A stretch of 64,000 bases of DNA from Trichoplax sp. H2 (taxonomy: Eukaryota > Placozoa > Uniplacotomia > Trichoplacea): assembly GCA_003344405.1 (NCBI GenBank), contig NOWV01000080.1, forward strand, positions 62,001-126,000. Direction: 5' to 3'. Position numbers and translations under genes: made by a program. The notes under the pieces were generated by a model that saw only the letters and a list, made by a program, of their open reading frames with translations, was not told the origin of the DNA and searched no databases. Shown here piece by piece: positions 24,301 through 37,169 of the stretch. Within the stretch, counting starts at the first letter, position 1. The number at the start of each line of letters is the position of its first letter.

Positions 24301-27300
24301 TAAACCGTTATCTTTCTAATCCTTAATTGTGACACTATGATTTTTCAGTACTTGAATATAGTACACCGGTGAACGTTATGATGTACGTACAATCATTTGG
24401 AATCCCTGTTAGAAATATGAGGTAATACAAAATTAATCGCTGTTACAGCTCTAGCAATTAATTACCTTTGATCACGATTTTAATGTGTAATAAAAATTCC
24501 TTTTAGTAAAATTTTAGAATTTCTAGACGATAGTGTTACTGATGATTGTCGCTTCTTAGATCAGATAATTTCTAAAGGTATTTTGTATTCCTTTTGATAA
24601 GCTAATGTAGAGGTTTTAATATAGTCCTTGATTTTTATGTTAATGTGATCAATATTGACATTATGTTTATAATTTTAATATAGCAAGGATAGTAGATTTA
24701 ATCGATGCTCACACTGCTCGCGGAGTTTCCGGAGGTGCTACCCTCCGAAAATATATGACTAAGGAAGTGACCGTTGATGACACGTCAAGTCAGTTGTGAA
24801 AACCATTGTAGATTGAAAGTTAGTTAAAGTTAAGTTAATCTTGCGTTGGTTCACATATTTTAGGTGCAACTTCTTCCGCACCAGCGTCTCCCGTAAGCGT
24901 TTCATCTTCTGGCAATAACCTGGAGATAGATTGCAGGTAAGAACTTTGTAAAATTAAATAATTTACTATATACATTCCAATATTAATATCGAAATGTATC
25001 ACTTTAGTCTTAGGTATAGCAATAAGGAAGACTTAACTACAACTTTTAGAGAAGTAAGTGAAAAAGGGTGAAATAACCGGTAAATTAATAATATAATTCA
25101 CCACATACTAACCAAACTAAAATCAACTCTTGTCTTATTCATTCAGTTATTTGAAGCTGACTCTACCGATGTAACTGACAGTGACGATAACAAAGTACTT
25201 TGCATATTTCTTCGCGTACATTATGCTACTAACGGTATTTTAGGCAATAGTCTCACTTACTAATTTACATTACCTACAGGACGAAGAAGATCAAAGATAT
25301 GAGCAGCTGCGTAAATTGCAGCAGGTATAATTTGGAACCGTATATACTAATAATAGTTACCTGATATGATCGAATTTAATTTGTTTTCTTTTGCGCACAT
25401 GTTACAGCAATTAATGGTAGACATATCTCAATCTAATGTTAATACTTCCTTAATTTCCAAGATATCGGATGCCCTCTCTGTAGTTAGTCATTTGTATAAG
25501 ATTTTGCATTTATAAGAGATAGAATTTGTTCTCATGCTCTGTTATTCTGCAGATAATGGATTCTCAAGAATGTGAGAAATTTGTTCAAATTTACACTAAG
25601 CGATTGTTTAACCTTTGGTCTATAATCAAACCGACCATTCTTTATAAAGTAAATAATTGCTTTATATAGATAAAATCAATTTAAGCAACTCGTTGATTCT
25701 TAGCGTTTCAACATTTTGTAATTTGATAACTTAGAATGCCTTCGAATCCGATATCACTAATAAAGTGTTAGAAAATCTATTAGACCGTATTCAGCATACT
25801 ACTGGTTCAAGTATGTAGCAAAATTATCGTGTAATTACAATTTTGAGTTATTAATTGGTTTTTGTTCTAATCCTGAAGATATTATTTGGTATCACATTCA
25901 AAAACGTTTACAGAGGAGCAATCAATTAGGTATTTGAGTTTTTTGAACAACGTTATGAAAAGTTGTTATGGAATAGTTGCACAATATTTTATGGTTTAAT
26001 GCTCTATTTGTAGGAATATATTCCAATTCTTCATCAGAGAGTCAAAGCGGATTATTATTCAGTCAATGCGCAATTAATTCTGTAAGCGACGAAGCTGAGA
26101 TAGACGGGCCATCCTTTGATGATCTTACTTCTGCCCTCCATAAAATTCTTCTTAACGAATTTACCGATCAAAAATCATCATCGTGTGGCGAAGTGGACAT
26201 ATATAATCTATTTTCTAGTTGTGATAAAATGTCCGGCATTGGATTAGCAATTGACTGGTTCCAAATTATAAATCCAGAAGTCGTTGGTACTGATGCTGTC
26301 AGCAAACAGGTTGTTTTCAATCGCGTATGTATTGGAAGAAGAAATTGGCAGCTATCTCTGTTGTCTTCAGCTATTCATCGAAGTCGCTGGAGTACTTTAC
26401 AAAACTGTATTAAGTGGTTGCTTTCTAATGATGCAGATAAGTAAGTGATGAATATCGCGAATCTTTACAAATGTTATTGTGTCTTTAGTATTACTAAATT
26501 GTAGATCAATTTATATTATATTTTTTATTATTCTCTTACAAATATTGCAAAATAGTGTAGACAGTTCCTCCGCTTTAGATTTTATGGAAACTTGTGTTTC
26601 ATCTCCACGTCTCTGGCAAGGATGCAGCGAAACTGCCGTGATAATTCGAGGAAAAATCGATGGACAGGTAATATTAAATTCAGATATCGAGATTAGAAAT
26701 TAATTTTATTATTTTGTGCAGGTAGTTAATGAGTCTCCTTTTTGTTAATATATAGGCTATGATAGTCAATCTTCGGCCAAATCAGCTATTAAATCTAGCA
26801 GTTTATGTTCTAGCTGAAGCTGAAAGTATGTTTGAAAAGTGTTCAAATGAAACATTTGACCAAAAATTAAGGGCTAGAACGTCCCTACTAGTAGTTTGTT
26901 GTAACAATGATCCAAGTATTTTGAGCACGTTGACAAGTAATCTCTGTAAGAAGAAAAGGTATACATCTATATTCATCTTTGTTTTATTCACAGGAAATCA
27001 ATTCGCATTTAACTGAAATTTGTGCCCATGATTTTGTTAATTTAGGGGTTCACCAATGATAACTTACTTACTTGGTAAATTATATCTAGCCGCTCCGGAG
27101 ATTGTCCATGAAATCTCTTCCGATTCACAATTGCATAATTACGTATTAAATGATAACTTACCGGGCAAGGTAAACTTATCTTTATATATAAACAACAATT
27201 CGGAAAGTTCACTCTACTGATAAGTATAAATAATAACTCATTTGCAGCTTGATATAACATGCCACTATTTAATGGCTTCCATGGCGAGCACATATGCAGG

Positions 27301-29290
27301 CAAAGCTTGTTTATCGCGACTTGAAAATATCAACTTATTATATAGATCATTAGCTATTAAGCATCCTACAGTTCTGATTCGGTTAGATATGCTGTTGATA
27401 TTTGAATGAATAAGTAAATATAAAGCGAAATGATTATTGCTTCAACGCAGCAACTATTAATCAACCTATTATTATTATTATTGCGAATGTGTAGACAATT
27501 GCCAGTAGTTTATGGTCTGCTTCAAGGAAGAATTCAATTAAATTTTGAAGAATTTTATAATCGTAATCATCATCATTTTTTCATGAATGTATTAAATGCA
27601 TTAGATTTGCTTCGACCGTTAATTTTTGAAACACCGGTAAGAAAGTAGCTCACTACCAACTTATTTGTATCTTGACCTTATGTGGCAATATCCTTACTTA
27701 TCGCTATTACTGACATCTCGATTTTATACTATGCGTTAGCGAGGTAGAGTGCCACTTAAGAAAATCTTGGAAACTTATTTTAAGATGATCCAGGTTAGAT
27801 ATGTAGTGCTGATATTGTTGTAGGTAGTAAGAATTTGTACGTGCTTACGGGCAAGTTGTAATTTGACATTGCAAAACTGTTCTTTCCCATCACTATAGGC
27901 TTATTATGTGTACGATAATTACATGACCGATCTAATAAGCAAATTTGTGGAATTTCTTCACGCGTATTTCATATATGATGGAAATGCTGCTGTCAACTTG
28001 CTTCAGAGCAACTGTCAAATTTTAAAGTAAAGCTTAGATAGGCGTGTCTTAAGCATTTTTCCTGTATCACTCGTTGATGCGTCAACTGATGTAACTTGTT
28101 TTTCTATTCCTAGGTCTATTTCTGAGAGATATCCGGATTTATCATTATTAAAATCTCTCCTAATTGAAGTCAATATCGACTGTAGTTATCCAAATCACGA
28201 AAGTCCCGGAATAACTTCAAGTAGATCTATAGAAGATGAGCGAGACCAGAATGATAATACTATAAGCACAAATATGGGTTCTAAGAATCAAGAATTGGGA
28301 GCATTAACACTTGCGAGTAAACAGTGGAATTCATCCATGTTATCGTTATTCATTAATCGTTTGTCTTCATACAAAAATATCGCAGGTATTAGAATATTTC
28401 GAAAATTAACTTAATAGACTGCTATCACTGTTAATAAGTTATATTGATGACCCAATGTTGTTATCTCATTAAAAGACTTGCTAGCATCATTACACGACCT
28501 GTTTGAAGTATCAAGGAAAAGACCTAACATTTTAGAGCACTTTCAGGTTTAGTATTTTTAGCGTAAACATTATAGCCGCAATTATTATGATATACAAATT
28601 GTACAGCTTGCCTGATTTGAATATTGCTAATAGCGAACGGTTACTATTTTAAATTGCGATAAATTGTGAAACACCAATTGTTACTTTTATTAGATTCATT
28701 TGACAAGAATTATGTTCAATTTGGACGCAGCTTGTCGAGGATTAGCGCATACCTTGGTTTTGAGATATATTAGAGCGAATCCTAGGTATTATATAACATT
28801 GGTGAATGAACTTGTATCTGTATTTGAATTATTTTATAAACTATTGCGTCATATATCAAGATAATGAGATCAAATGGCTGATATAGTTTTTTCTTTCCAT
28901 TTTCTGCGGCCAGGATGGCGCCAAACTTTAACGTAGTGCTGATGGAATGTTTAGATAGTGAACGATCTGATGTTGTTGAAACTGCTTTATATTTCGTACC
29001 AGAATACGTTTCATTGAGTAGCGGTAAGTTTATCATGTACGATTAAAAGTAATGTAGAAATAGTAAAATTAATTAATAGGGCTTTGGATGCATGCATACA
29101 AACTTAAGGAAATTCTATTTGAAACAGCTTGTGACGATTTTAAGCTAATAATCAATTTTATTTCCGCTTATTTTGGATAGACCATTGTGATCGGCTGTTG
29201 TTGAAGCTTTTCCAGATTGGTGTTTATAGTATAGCTGACAGTCGTAAAGTATTGTTGCAGTCGGTTAAAAGGCTGGGCCTTGAATTTTAA
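18380..29290 (+). CDS. INTS1: Integrator complex subunit 1
   Basis: INTS1 is the largest scaffold of the nuclear Integrator complex, which processes snRNA 3' ends and attenuates RNA polymerase II transcripts. Thirty-six exons join with matching phase to 2,128 codons, close to the human length (about 2,190). CDS exons: 18380-18425, 19346-19378, 19551-19775, 20035-20231, 20397-20534, 20645-20756, 20871-22855, 22992-23141, 23215-23406, 23509-23613, 23685-23852, 23923-24046, 24126-24284, 24349-24421, 24507-24577, 24684-24788, 24864-24936, 25008-25053, 25147-25194, 25280-25324, 25408-25479, 25553-25648, 25735-25810, 26014-26440, 26556-26667, 26756-26958, 27046-27169, 27248-27381, 27426-27636, 27740-27793, 27899-28026, 28114-28385, 28476-28546, 28694-28785, 28914-29023, 29181-29290. 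Diagnostic stretches: GDLIALGSK at the N-terminus, LWLQNPKLTR, AAWEKYPTLKCLMEMVM-type text near 22345, SPDFLLDVIQRQ then MPWLAQLV and PVQCLCEFLLHYDL near 22690-22835, LWFPEDQELP near 24150, and RLLLKLFQIGVYS at the end. Exon 1 (MNRARG) is the least certain; the rest is firm. Confidence 0.94.
18549..18882 (-). CDS. Unassigned minus-strand coding-like exon
   Basis: Reading the minus strand, a good acceptor (CCTCTACAACAG) at 18883 opens a frame that stays open for 111 codons to a plausible donor (TACG|GTAAAA) at 18548. The stretch is GC-richer than its surroundings and has balanced composition, for example HYPMLGTQNFYPKQSNGYG and NELIVLIDCRKLAVRL. I do not recognise the family. It lies opposite the proposed first intron of INTS1, so it is either a nested antisense gene or a sign that the INTS1 first exon is misplaced. 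The neighbouring plus-strand frame at 18380-18601 is also open, so the coding strand is not certain. Confidence 0.35.
19848..19866. repeat. TA microsatellite
   Basis: A short (TA)n tract in an INTS1 intron between exons 3 and 4. No further meaning is visible. Confidence 0.8.
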
Positions 29291-30223
29291 AATTCTAGAA
29301 GAATGATGTTGTATATTGACCTTTGTAATATTCGTGTAACAATGAAAATTTATCCTTGAATTGATATGTAAGCTCTGTACTAAAACTTTGATATGGCATT
29401 GTAAATAACGAATTTTGTTGGTATAAAGTTGAATTTGTTGAAGGTAACAAAACTTAAGCGACTCTTTTATATACTAAAGCCATCGTTTATTAATTTTATT
29501 TTATTACGGTACGTAACTTTACTTAATTGTCTTATGGTCGTTATAGCCTTCAGATCTAACAAGTTGACAATTTTCGAATTGAAGATAACTATAGTTTATC
29601 TCCTTTCCTACATGCAATATTGCTTCAATATGTAATATGTAAAATCAGCGTTTGAGCGTATTTTGTGAACAAAGACATGACATCATTTTTGTAGTTGCGA
29701 TGTAAGAAGGCTACTTATCGTAAATAGGAGACATAGATAGTGCATCATCTGAATACTGATACTCGTTCCAGGGATGAAGTTATACCTATTTATTGACAAT
29801 TACTTTACTGTTAACGCACAAATCTCACTAATAAATTTAATGATCATTTAAAAGTGCATACTGGACATGGTTACCATTTATTGCAGCACCGACAGACATA
29901 AAAAATCTACGCCGAACACAAAGAACAAATTCCTCTTTACCATTAAAGTAATAAAATTGACAGCATAGGATCAGTGAGCCTCGTAAAAAGTTAATCCTAC
30001 CTGCGCTAGTCTAATCAGATTAAATCCTGGACGAAAATTTAATTATTTATTATGATAACTACTGTAAATAAGTAGCATAGAGTACAGTGCTACAACAAAG
30101 ATACGAAAATGCGTCAATGCAATACAACAAATAAAAAGGAGTTATCGATCTTCATGGCACTAACAGATTAGATTAACTCATCAAAGTCAGATGGACGCCG
30201 ATAAGTGAGAAGTATCATGTAAA
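29291..30223. other. INTS1 3' flank, convergent intergenic region
   Basis: This 0.9-kb stretch lies between the INTS1 stop and the stop of the minus-strand exon at 30224. AATAAA-type polyadenylation signals occur near 29830 and 29948. Open frames are AT-rich and have no splice or family support. Confidence 0.5.
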
Positions 30224-30574
30224 TTACTGTCGCCTAAAGCATCTTGCAAAACGTCTAGCAATAGCCATTATTTTCATAGCGTACTGAAATAGTCTTTTCT
30301 TCTGAGCCAAAATACCGGCGGTAGCATTAGTGTATTTAGTATTTTCGGCATTCTGAGAGGTCTTAACATAACTGCACATTGTAGTATTACTGTTTGCGCA
30401 GAATCGCGCTGCTAAGTTGTGATAGACTTTGTATCGAATGAAAGACTCGCCCTTGGCCTTTTTTACGGCAGCAATGGCTTTTTGTATGGCGGTGAAGTTT
30501 TGTTTGACTCGTAAATATCCCTGGCGTATTTGACTAAATGAAGGGCATTGAAATCTACCACCATTGGAGCCTCC
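30224..30574 (-). CDS. Terminal exon of unrecognised basic, cysteine-containing protein
   Basis: On the minus strand an acceptor (GAAAATTAATTAG) at 30575 is followed by a frame open for 116 codons to a stop at 30224. It has no ATG near its start, so at least one 5' exon must lie upstream; I could not find it. The segment is clearly GC-richer than its flanks, which supports coding. The product is strongly basic with four cysteines, several possible N-glycosylation sites (NFT, NTT, NAT) and a repeated KKAKG/QKKRL character, ending in ARRFARCFRRQ. A secreted cationic peptide or matrix protein is possible, but no family is recognised. It begins GGSNGG, like the GSNGG near the end of the neighbouring secreted gene; this may be chance. 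Confidence 0.55.
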   Translation of the reverse strand, partial: GGSNGGRFQCPSFSQIRQGYLRVKQNFTAIQKAIAAVKKAKGESFIRYKVYHNLAARFCANSNTTMCSYVKTSQNAENTKYTNATAGILAQKKRLFQYAMKIMAIARRFARCFRRQ

Positions 30575-31354
30575 CTAATTAATTTTCACGATAATAAAAA
30601 TAAGGCATAGAGTTAAAGAAAATAAAATTAAATGCTGCTTGCAGTGGTATACTCGTATTAACATGTACAAGCATATTAGGCCGTATCGTATAGAAATACT
30701 ATCAACAAGTGTTACCGGTAATATTCAAGCTACAGAAAAATTAAAAATAATTGCTACATCTTAATTGAAAGTTATAAGAAATGATGTATCGCCATCGTCA
30801 ATAAATTAGACCCTATTCGTATTTAGAATAAGAAAATAATTTCTCATCATTTTTGTGCTTATAACGTACTATATTTCACTATGATACAATAGTGCTAAGA
30901 TATTACATATTGCTTCGAATTATATAATTACGTCAATCTCTCAAATATATCTATATAGCATTAGAGGTATCAATTTTTCCCGCATTTCAAACACATTAAT
31001 TCTCTTGGGAATATATTACTACCTGCATATTAGCAATCTATTTTTCGTATATGGATACTACGGAGGTAAATTTTATCGCATTTGTTTTTCGACTACTTAA
31101 TTTTCAAGAGAACAGTTGTATTTTATCATCAAGAAATAGAATTTAAAACGTCATTGATACACTGTGCTAGTATCCTAATTTCAGAGTTACATGCTACGCT
31201 CCGTTACTTATTCTGGAACTCTCCGACTACAATATCAATTTAATTAATTAAATTTTAAGTTGCTAAGACTTAAATTTGAAACATTTGAAACTTTTTTATG
31301 GGATTAAGAAAAAATACTGCCGTTAAAAAATTTTAACTTTTAGAAAGAAAACGC

Positions 31355-31813
31355 TCAGTAGATAAAACCTACATTGTTTCCACCATTACTACCATGGTTT
31401 TTTTCATTAGTCAGAATGATGTCAATCTTGGTACTAAATTGTGTAAGAAAAAGTAATGGGTTACGATTCATTTGGAAAAAGAAGGGATTTCATTTAAATG
31501 TAAGGCGATGATTTGAATATTACTTCTACCTAGCTTTTTCGGCCTCGCCAATAAGAATATCGGCAGCTTTCTCATCAAATAAGTTGTAATCGACCTTTTC
31601 TGGTGCAATTGGTTCAAGTCGCTGATTAACGCGTTTTGCATCAATTATTTCATCTATTTCTTCATCTTCTTCGTCATATCTATCATCGCTTTCTCGATCA
31701 GGAAATACAAACTCTTCGTAGCGATCATCAGGGACTACAGAAGCAGACACATCATAACTGACAGATATTAAAAGAAGGGCAATCAGCCAAATAAAGAATG
31801 AAAACTTTGCCAT
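31355..31813 (-). CDS. Small secreted acidic protein or peptide precursor
   Basis: The ATG at 31813 opens a frame with a clear signal peptide (FFIWLIALLLISVSYDVSA, cleavage probably near residue 25). A very acidic stretch follows (RESDDRYDEEDEEIDEIID), then a dibasic KR. The uninterrupted frame stops after 95 codons. However, a donor at 31529 (CTAG|GTAGAA) and an acceptor at 31434 (TTACACAATTTAG) are both phase 2. They join exon 1 (31530-31813) to exon 2 (31355-31433), giving 120 residues ending GSNGGNNVGFIY. Signal peptide, acidic spacer and a dibasic site resemble a peptide-hormone or antimicrobial precursor, but the family is unknown. A TATA box lies 108 bp upstream. The splice is inferred; the 95-residue form is the alternative. 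Confidence 0.7.
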
Positions 31814-31920
31814 AGCTAAATCGAAGTTTATGCTTGGAAGAAATGAAATAGCGATGAATTAGGATGGTTGTTGCGTCAAAACGACTTCTGGTTACTAAGA
31901 AAACCTGTGGATACACTTCT

Positions 31921-31929
31921 CTTTATATA
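31921..31929 (-). promoter_or_regulatory. TATA box of the secreted-protein gene
   Basis: The minus strand reads TATATAAAG here, an excellent TATA match, placed 108 bp before the ATG at 31813. This would put the start site near 31895 with an 80-nt leader. A strong TATA box suits a highly or cell-type-specifically expressed secreted product. Confidence 0.7.
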
Positions 31930-34900
31930 CGTTTATACAGACCTACATATATTCTTTCTTTCATTCAATTGCTGCATACGGCACTTCTATTATCTTTTAT
32001 TTTTAAGACGTGGCCAATTTCGCCTGTTTTATACACGTAAGTGATGTCATTATGATGAACAATTTATCTATTTCTTCTTGTTCCTTTATAACAATGATTT
32101 GTATTAAGCAGAAAAGAATTAAATTTTACATGCTATGACGAACAGTTTTTGTGCCTTTGTTTAGAAAGGCCACTATGGGGTTTGATTAAATTTATGTTTC
32201 GTCTCTAATTGGCAATCTTTAGAATTGGTTGACATGACAAATTGTTAGATCAAGCCAGTCCGTTCTTCGATGAATTAATAGGTACATAAATTGATTCAAG
32301 TAAAGCATCCTATTACGGATTTATGGTAGCTTAATCACCTAAACTCTAGCCTATTTCTAAATTCACCGGATAAATTCTTCCTGCTGTAATTAAACAATAT
32401 TTTCAATCATGTTGAAAACAAATTTTAAACAATACGGTTATTGATGGAAGAATGGCGGTATGTTCTTGTTATCTTGCAATATTGTTAATATTTTATTAGT
32501 AACGGAAAAAAGTAAAATTTTATATTGTTATCTAAGTCAATTTGTACTACCTATTATGAATATATTTGCTTTTTGTATTGTCGCTAAAACTCCCTAAGGC
32601 TATTTGGCTAATTAAAATTGTTCTGATATGCATGATATAATTTTAGATATAAGTCGATTAGTATAAGGGGCGGCTGAAGAATTTCTATCATGCGTATGAA
32701 TATATATCTTAACAGGTAATTGTGATTGAATAACATTGGTTAGATTGTCTGAATGATTCCTATTAGCATAAGGGTAGCAATTCGTCATTAAGGGTGCAGT
32801 GTGAAATGTCTCTGTAACCTTTGACACCAATTTAGCGCAGTAACTATTGTAATCTTTAGTAAATACTTCTATATAGATTGGCTAATGGCCTCGAGAATTC
32901 GAGAAATATAGAGTCACTATTAGGATGCAATACTAAGTCAGAATGTTGAAGGTGATTGAAAAATTTACTCTACGAATCAAACCCTAACCTTGTGTTAAGA
33001 AAAGAAAGCATTAGTTTTGTAACAATTTCTTTAATTGGCTTAGAATTATTATAATCTAATTTCCAGTATACAGCTTATTAACCCACACGAAATAACCTAC
33101 TGGACAATAGTTCTAACAAGTGTATTCTATGATTAACTGGACAGTGATTATATTATCGGTATAATGTCTAATATTTAGTATCAGCAGTACTTTATTACGT
33201 GAAGTTAATCTATGCATAGCCAGTATTGGGCTTAATCCGATACGTTGTACACTAAGCATCGTTTTGCTTAATTTATTAATATTATAACTGTTGTTACTCT
33301 TATTATAGGAGTGTGATATAAAGTAGATATCTGTAGTTTCAAATCACATACTTAAGAAAGAAAGACACTCGTGATATTACTCTACGATAATCTATGGTAA
33401 TCATAGGGATTGAAATTACCAGTTGGAGATATATGAATATAGGATTGTATTGATATTTGTTAATTAATAAATAATCTAGTTTACTAAATAAGTTATTGAG
33501 AATATCGTCTATACTGATTATTCAATTTTAAACGATAGTCTACAATTTAATCTAGTATAAGTGAGAAGTAATACTAATACTACAATATAAAATGCAACCC
33601 ACAATGATGAACTTTTATCGTTCTATTTTTTTGTAATCCCGAGAGACATGACGGATACTGTACGTAGGACAAAGTGATTGAAGCATTGATATTTTAGAAG
33701 TTCGCCCGTGTATATTACTATGTCCATTAAGAATATTGTTAGCAGGCTGCCATAGTAGGTTGTCATACATAACGCGAATCTTGTTTGCACGTAATTTGCC
33801 TTACTATCTTACAGTTAGATACCCATCATAATATATAGCAAGTAATCATCAACATTTATTATTTCGTAAACATTGAAGTGCATACGAGGTGATGCTATTA
33901 ATGGGTAGTTTTATTTCCATCATAGCTTGTTACTAATGTCATTTTTCGCTGTATGCAAGCGTTACATTATGAAGCGTATATTCTTTAATGCACTATAGGT
34001 TTGATCTATAATGCATAAAATTCATGAAGCTAGTTTAGCAGTGGACTATAGACATTTCCTAGATTACCTACTGAGAAAGCATTAACCGATCTTTCATGCT
34101 ATACAATCGAAAAGAATATGAAGCACAGAAATAGATATAATTATACGTTATAGTATCCTACAGTGATACTGTAACGCCTACTATTAATAATTAATTAGAA
34201 ATAAACACCCTTTAGACGCGACTTCTGCTGCGATATGAGAGCTAACTTCAAAATAACCGTGGTGATTAAGCTTTATAAGACTGCAATAATAAAAATTTGA
34301 TGGCACAATCATTCCTTTTGTCAACTAGTTCCTTTCTTGAGATAGAATCATATAGATATAGTTTTAGTTTAATTCTATTTAGTCTTTTTGTTTACAATAT
34401 TTGTTAAACAGCATGAAGAATTTACCTGAGAATAAACTCAAATAAATAAGTCCTTGATATACGTATGCGCCATATTTAAAAATATCATTGAGAAGTAATT
34501 GATAGACAGCGCAAATTATTCAGTTAAATAATTCTGTAATGCTTAGCTTTTCTCTAATTTAGGTACATGTTGCCTATATTTAGAAACTTTTATTCTGTTT
34601 TCTGCATTATTCTATCGTAAGGACATTACGAGAATAGCAAAGCCCCGTGAAAGTTTCACGGAATATCGCATGCTACACTTACTATCGTATTAATATGATA
34701 CTTGCAAAACTGGAAATTCCATAGAATAGCTTGACTCACGTATCATCGTATTAATATGATTTGATTGATGATTATTATTCAATGAGAATCGGTTGAAACT
34801 ACATCTGATATTAAGATTTTATCCTAACATTAATTACCATTACCCATATTCACGCTACCGTGACTGTGTTGCACTCAATGGAAGTAGTAGTATATCAGCT

Positions 34901-36576
34901 TTTGGTGGCATAATGGGAATTATCTAAACATACCGATAGTCATTGCTATTTTTTTTTTCAAAAACGTCTATTAATATGGTTAAAAGATGACACTATTAAT
35001 TTAACCTAGCTGTGATTGAGTTACAAATTTCGAATAAATAAAATGCGATGAATATGATTATATTGGTTTGTAGCTTATCTTAATTTGCGTATGCTATATT
35101 TTAATTATTTTTATATGTCATATGCTTATGTCGTGTTGTGCTGCGTACCACAGTAATTTGAGAAAGAAAGTCCAGCTTCATGAAATTATATGAATGATGA
35201 TTTTTATTCTTAGGATAACATGCATAACGTAGATAACTCGGCGACCTACTTTCGATTAACACGCATGTTATTTTATGCTCTTTATTATGGATTGGGATGC
35301 ATAGATTGTTTTGGGTCAACAATCAGTAGAATACCAGCACTATTTAATAAATGTAATGATGACTGCATGAATGCCCAAGTAAATCGACTATCCTGACTAC
35401 AATTTGAAATTGATTACATACGCGTATATCATGATTATAACGAAATACGTATATTCACAGTATAGCATATAGCCGTCAAAGATTTTCAATTGGTAAAATA
35501 CTCTCTTCAGGCTTACGTAATTGTTACAGTATAATCATTGCCCAGCTTATTCCATCTTTTCAGTAAATAAAAGGAAAATTTGCCAATGCCATCAATACGA
35601 TGTAGTAATGTACGTGCTATACTTCTGCATAAAGTACAAGTATTAAAGTAATGAGTTCTAAGAAGTTCCTGATTAAAATAATACAGACTTTGGAAGAAGG
35701 GAAAGCTATTTCCTGCATATAAAATATAATCAGCAATTTCACGGCATTTTCTGGATACACTATTCCACTACAGGTATTCATTCAGCAGAATAACATAAAG
35801 AAATTGTTTGACCTTAGATTTTAACTTCTCGTGCAGCAAATACGCATAGGTATCGAATTAATTTTAGTTTGAAGTCCGTTTCAGTAATAATTGAATAGGT
35901 TTCAGAATTACTAGAGTGTACTGCAAGGTCGATAGTATATCTTTAATTTCTCACAGTGTATAAATGATATCAAAAATCATTGTGATAGAATTTATCCAGC
36001 TCCAAGCTGCCAATAATAATTATAATTGATTATTTTGTCCATCGATCTGACCTAAAAGTCATTCAGTGAAAGTCAAGAACTGAAAAGATTTTGTTCCTCG
36101 ACGTTATTACTGTAGTATAGCAACTTATTCGTGATTTGAACTCGACTGCGTTAAACTACAGGCTTACTGTCAATCTTAGTCGGAGCTGATGAAGACTAAC
36201 ACTGAACAGTCACTGAAAATGAGGATTTGCCGAGCAGGATTGCCCTGTATAGTAATAATCTCAGCTAATTGCACTAGTACCGTAATAGCAGAACACTATT
36301 ACACGGTCTTTACAATTTGAACAGGATATATTTTAATAATATTGACTGCAAATTGACGTCAAGTAACAAGAAGATCCGCCATTTACAAGTTGGAACAACC
36401 TCATCTATTTGCAGTTCTAAGTTTAGAGAATGTGCATTGCTACTGTGCGAGAAGACCATGGCTGTATGATGGGTGCTTCAATTGAAATCTATCCAGGTAA
36501 AAGATTGACATCTATGGTTCAATTATAGCGGTACAAGAAAAATACCTCTATATGATAGCATAGACCACTAGAACAT
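31930..36576. other. Long intergenic region without a convincing gene
   Basis: About 4.6 kb of AT-rich sequence with dense stops. Minus-strand open frames of about 72 codons at 32612-32830 and 35101-35322 lack an ATG and splice support. Small structures only are visible, such as CCGTGAAA-G-TTTCACGG near 34647 and two copies of ATCGTATTAATATGAT (near 34685 and 34745). Confidence 0.55.
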
Positions 36577-36614
36577 GGATTTGTCGATTTATGCCGGGAA
36601 AAATCGACAAGTCC
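36577..36614. repeat. 14-bp hairpin
   Basis: GGATTTGTCGATTT (36577-36590) and AAATCGACAAGTCC (36601-36614) are reverse complements at 13 of 14 positions, with a 10-nt loop. It is about 560 bp upstream of the FLII start, in the same GC-richer tract that leads into the GTAC cluster. Confidence 0.85.
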
Positions 36615-36939
36615 CAGGATAGAATGACAGTACTAGAGATCCATGGTTACGGTTATAGCCAGGACTTAAAGAGACAGATACTATTCGATGGCTTTTGTCT
36701 CCGAAGTCTCTAACCTCATGAAGAAGAATCGAGTTGGTTCGGGTCGAGCGAGTGGCCGGAAATTTTGGGGTTTAGGGTTGAGTTAAGTTTGAAGGGAATA
36801 CTGCCTTTCGGATTGGGGCTAGATCAAGCTCTCAATCTCATCGCTGTGCAGCCATGTTTTGCAGCTTCCTTCTTATTCTCTCCGAAATCCGAAAGCAGTT
36901 CCTCTTGGCCAATTCGACACCAACCAGCTCGCTGTTGTA

Positions 36940-37115
36940 CAGTATGGAGAGAGATTGGAGTAACCGATTGCATTACAGTACAGTACTGTACCGTGAGTGT
37001 ACACTGTACACTGTACACTGTGACTGACGTTGGTGACAGACGGACTGTACTTGAAAATGTCACGGTACACAATCAGTAAAAGCGTATCGGGTACTGCAGT
37101 ACTGTACCATATGAC
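36940..37115. repeat. GTAC palindrome cluster upstream of FLII
   Basis: Words such as ACAGTACAGTACTGTAC, TGTACACTGTACACTGTACA and GCAGTACTGTACCAT fill this segment, ending about 60 bp before the FLII start codon. They are the same kind as at 8.1 kb and 15.8-18.2 kb. Because they are self-complementary, open frames occur on both strands and are artefacts. Confidence 0.8.
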
Positions 37116-37169
37116 TTCGCTGGTGAATCGGTCAGTCCCTTTACTTTGCCTACAAGTCTAGTGTAAACC

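Noticed and set aside
32612-32830. Minus-strand 72-codon frame
   Set aside because: No ATG, no convincing splice sites, AT-rich flanks and no recognised similarity.
35101-35322. Minus-strand 73-codon frame
   Set aside because: No ATG start, composition typical of AT-rich non-coding DNA, no splice support.
36765-37079. Overlapping open frames of 65-104 codons on both strands before FLII
   Set aside because: They run through GTAC palindromes and are mirror images created by self-complementary sequence; no splice or family support.
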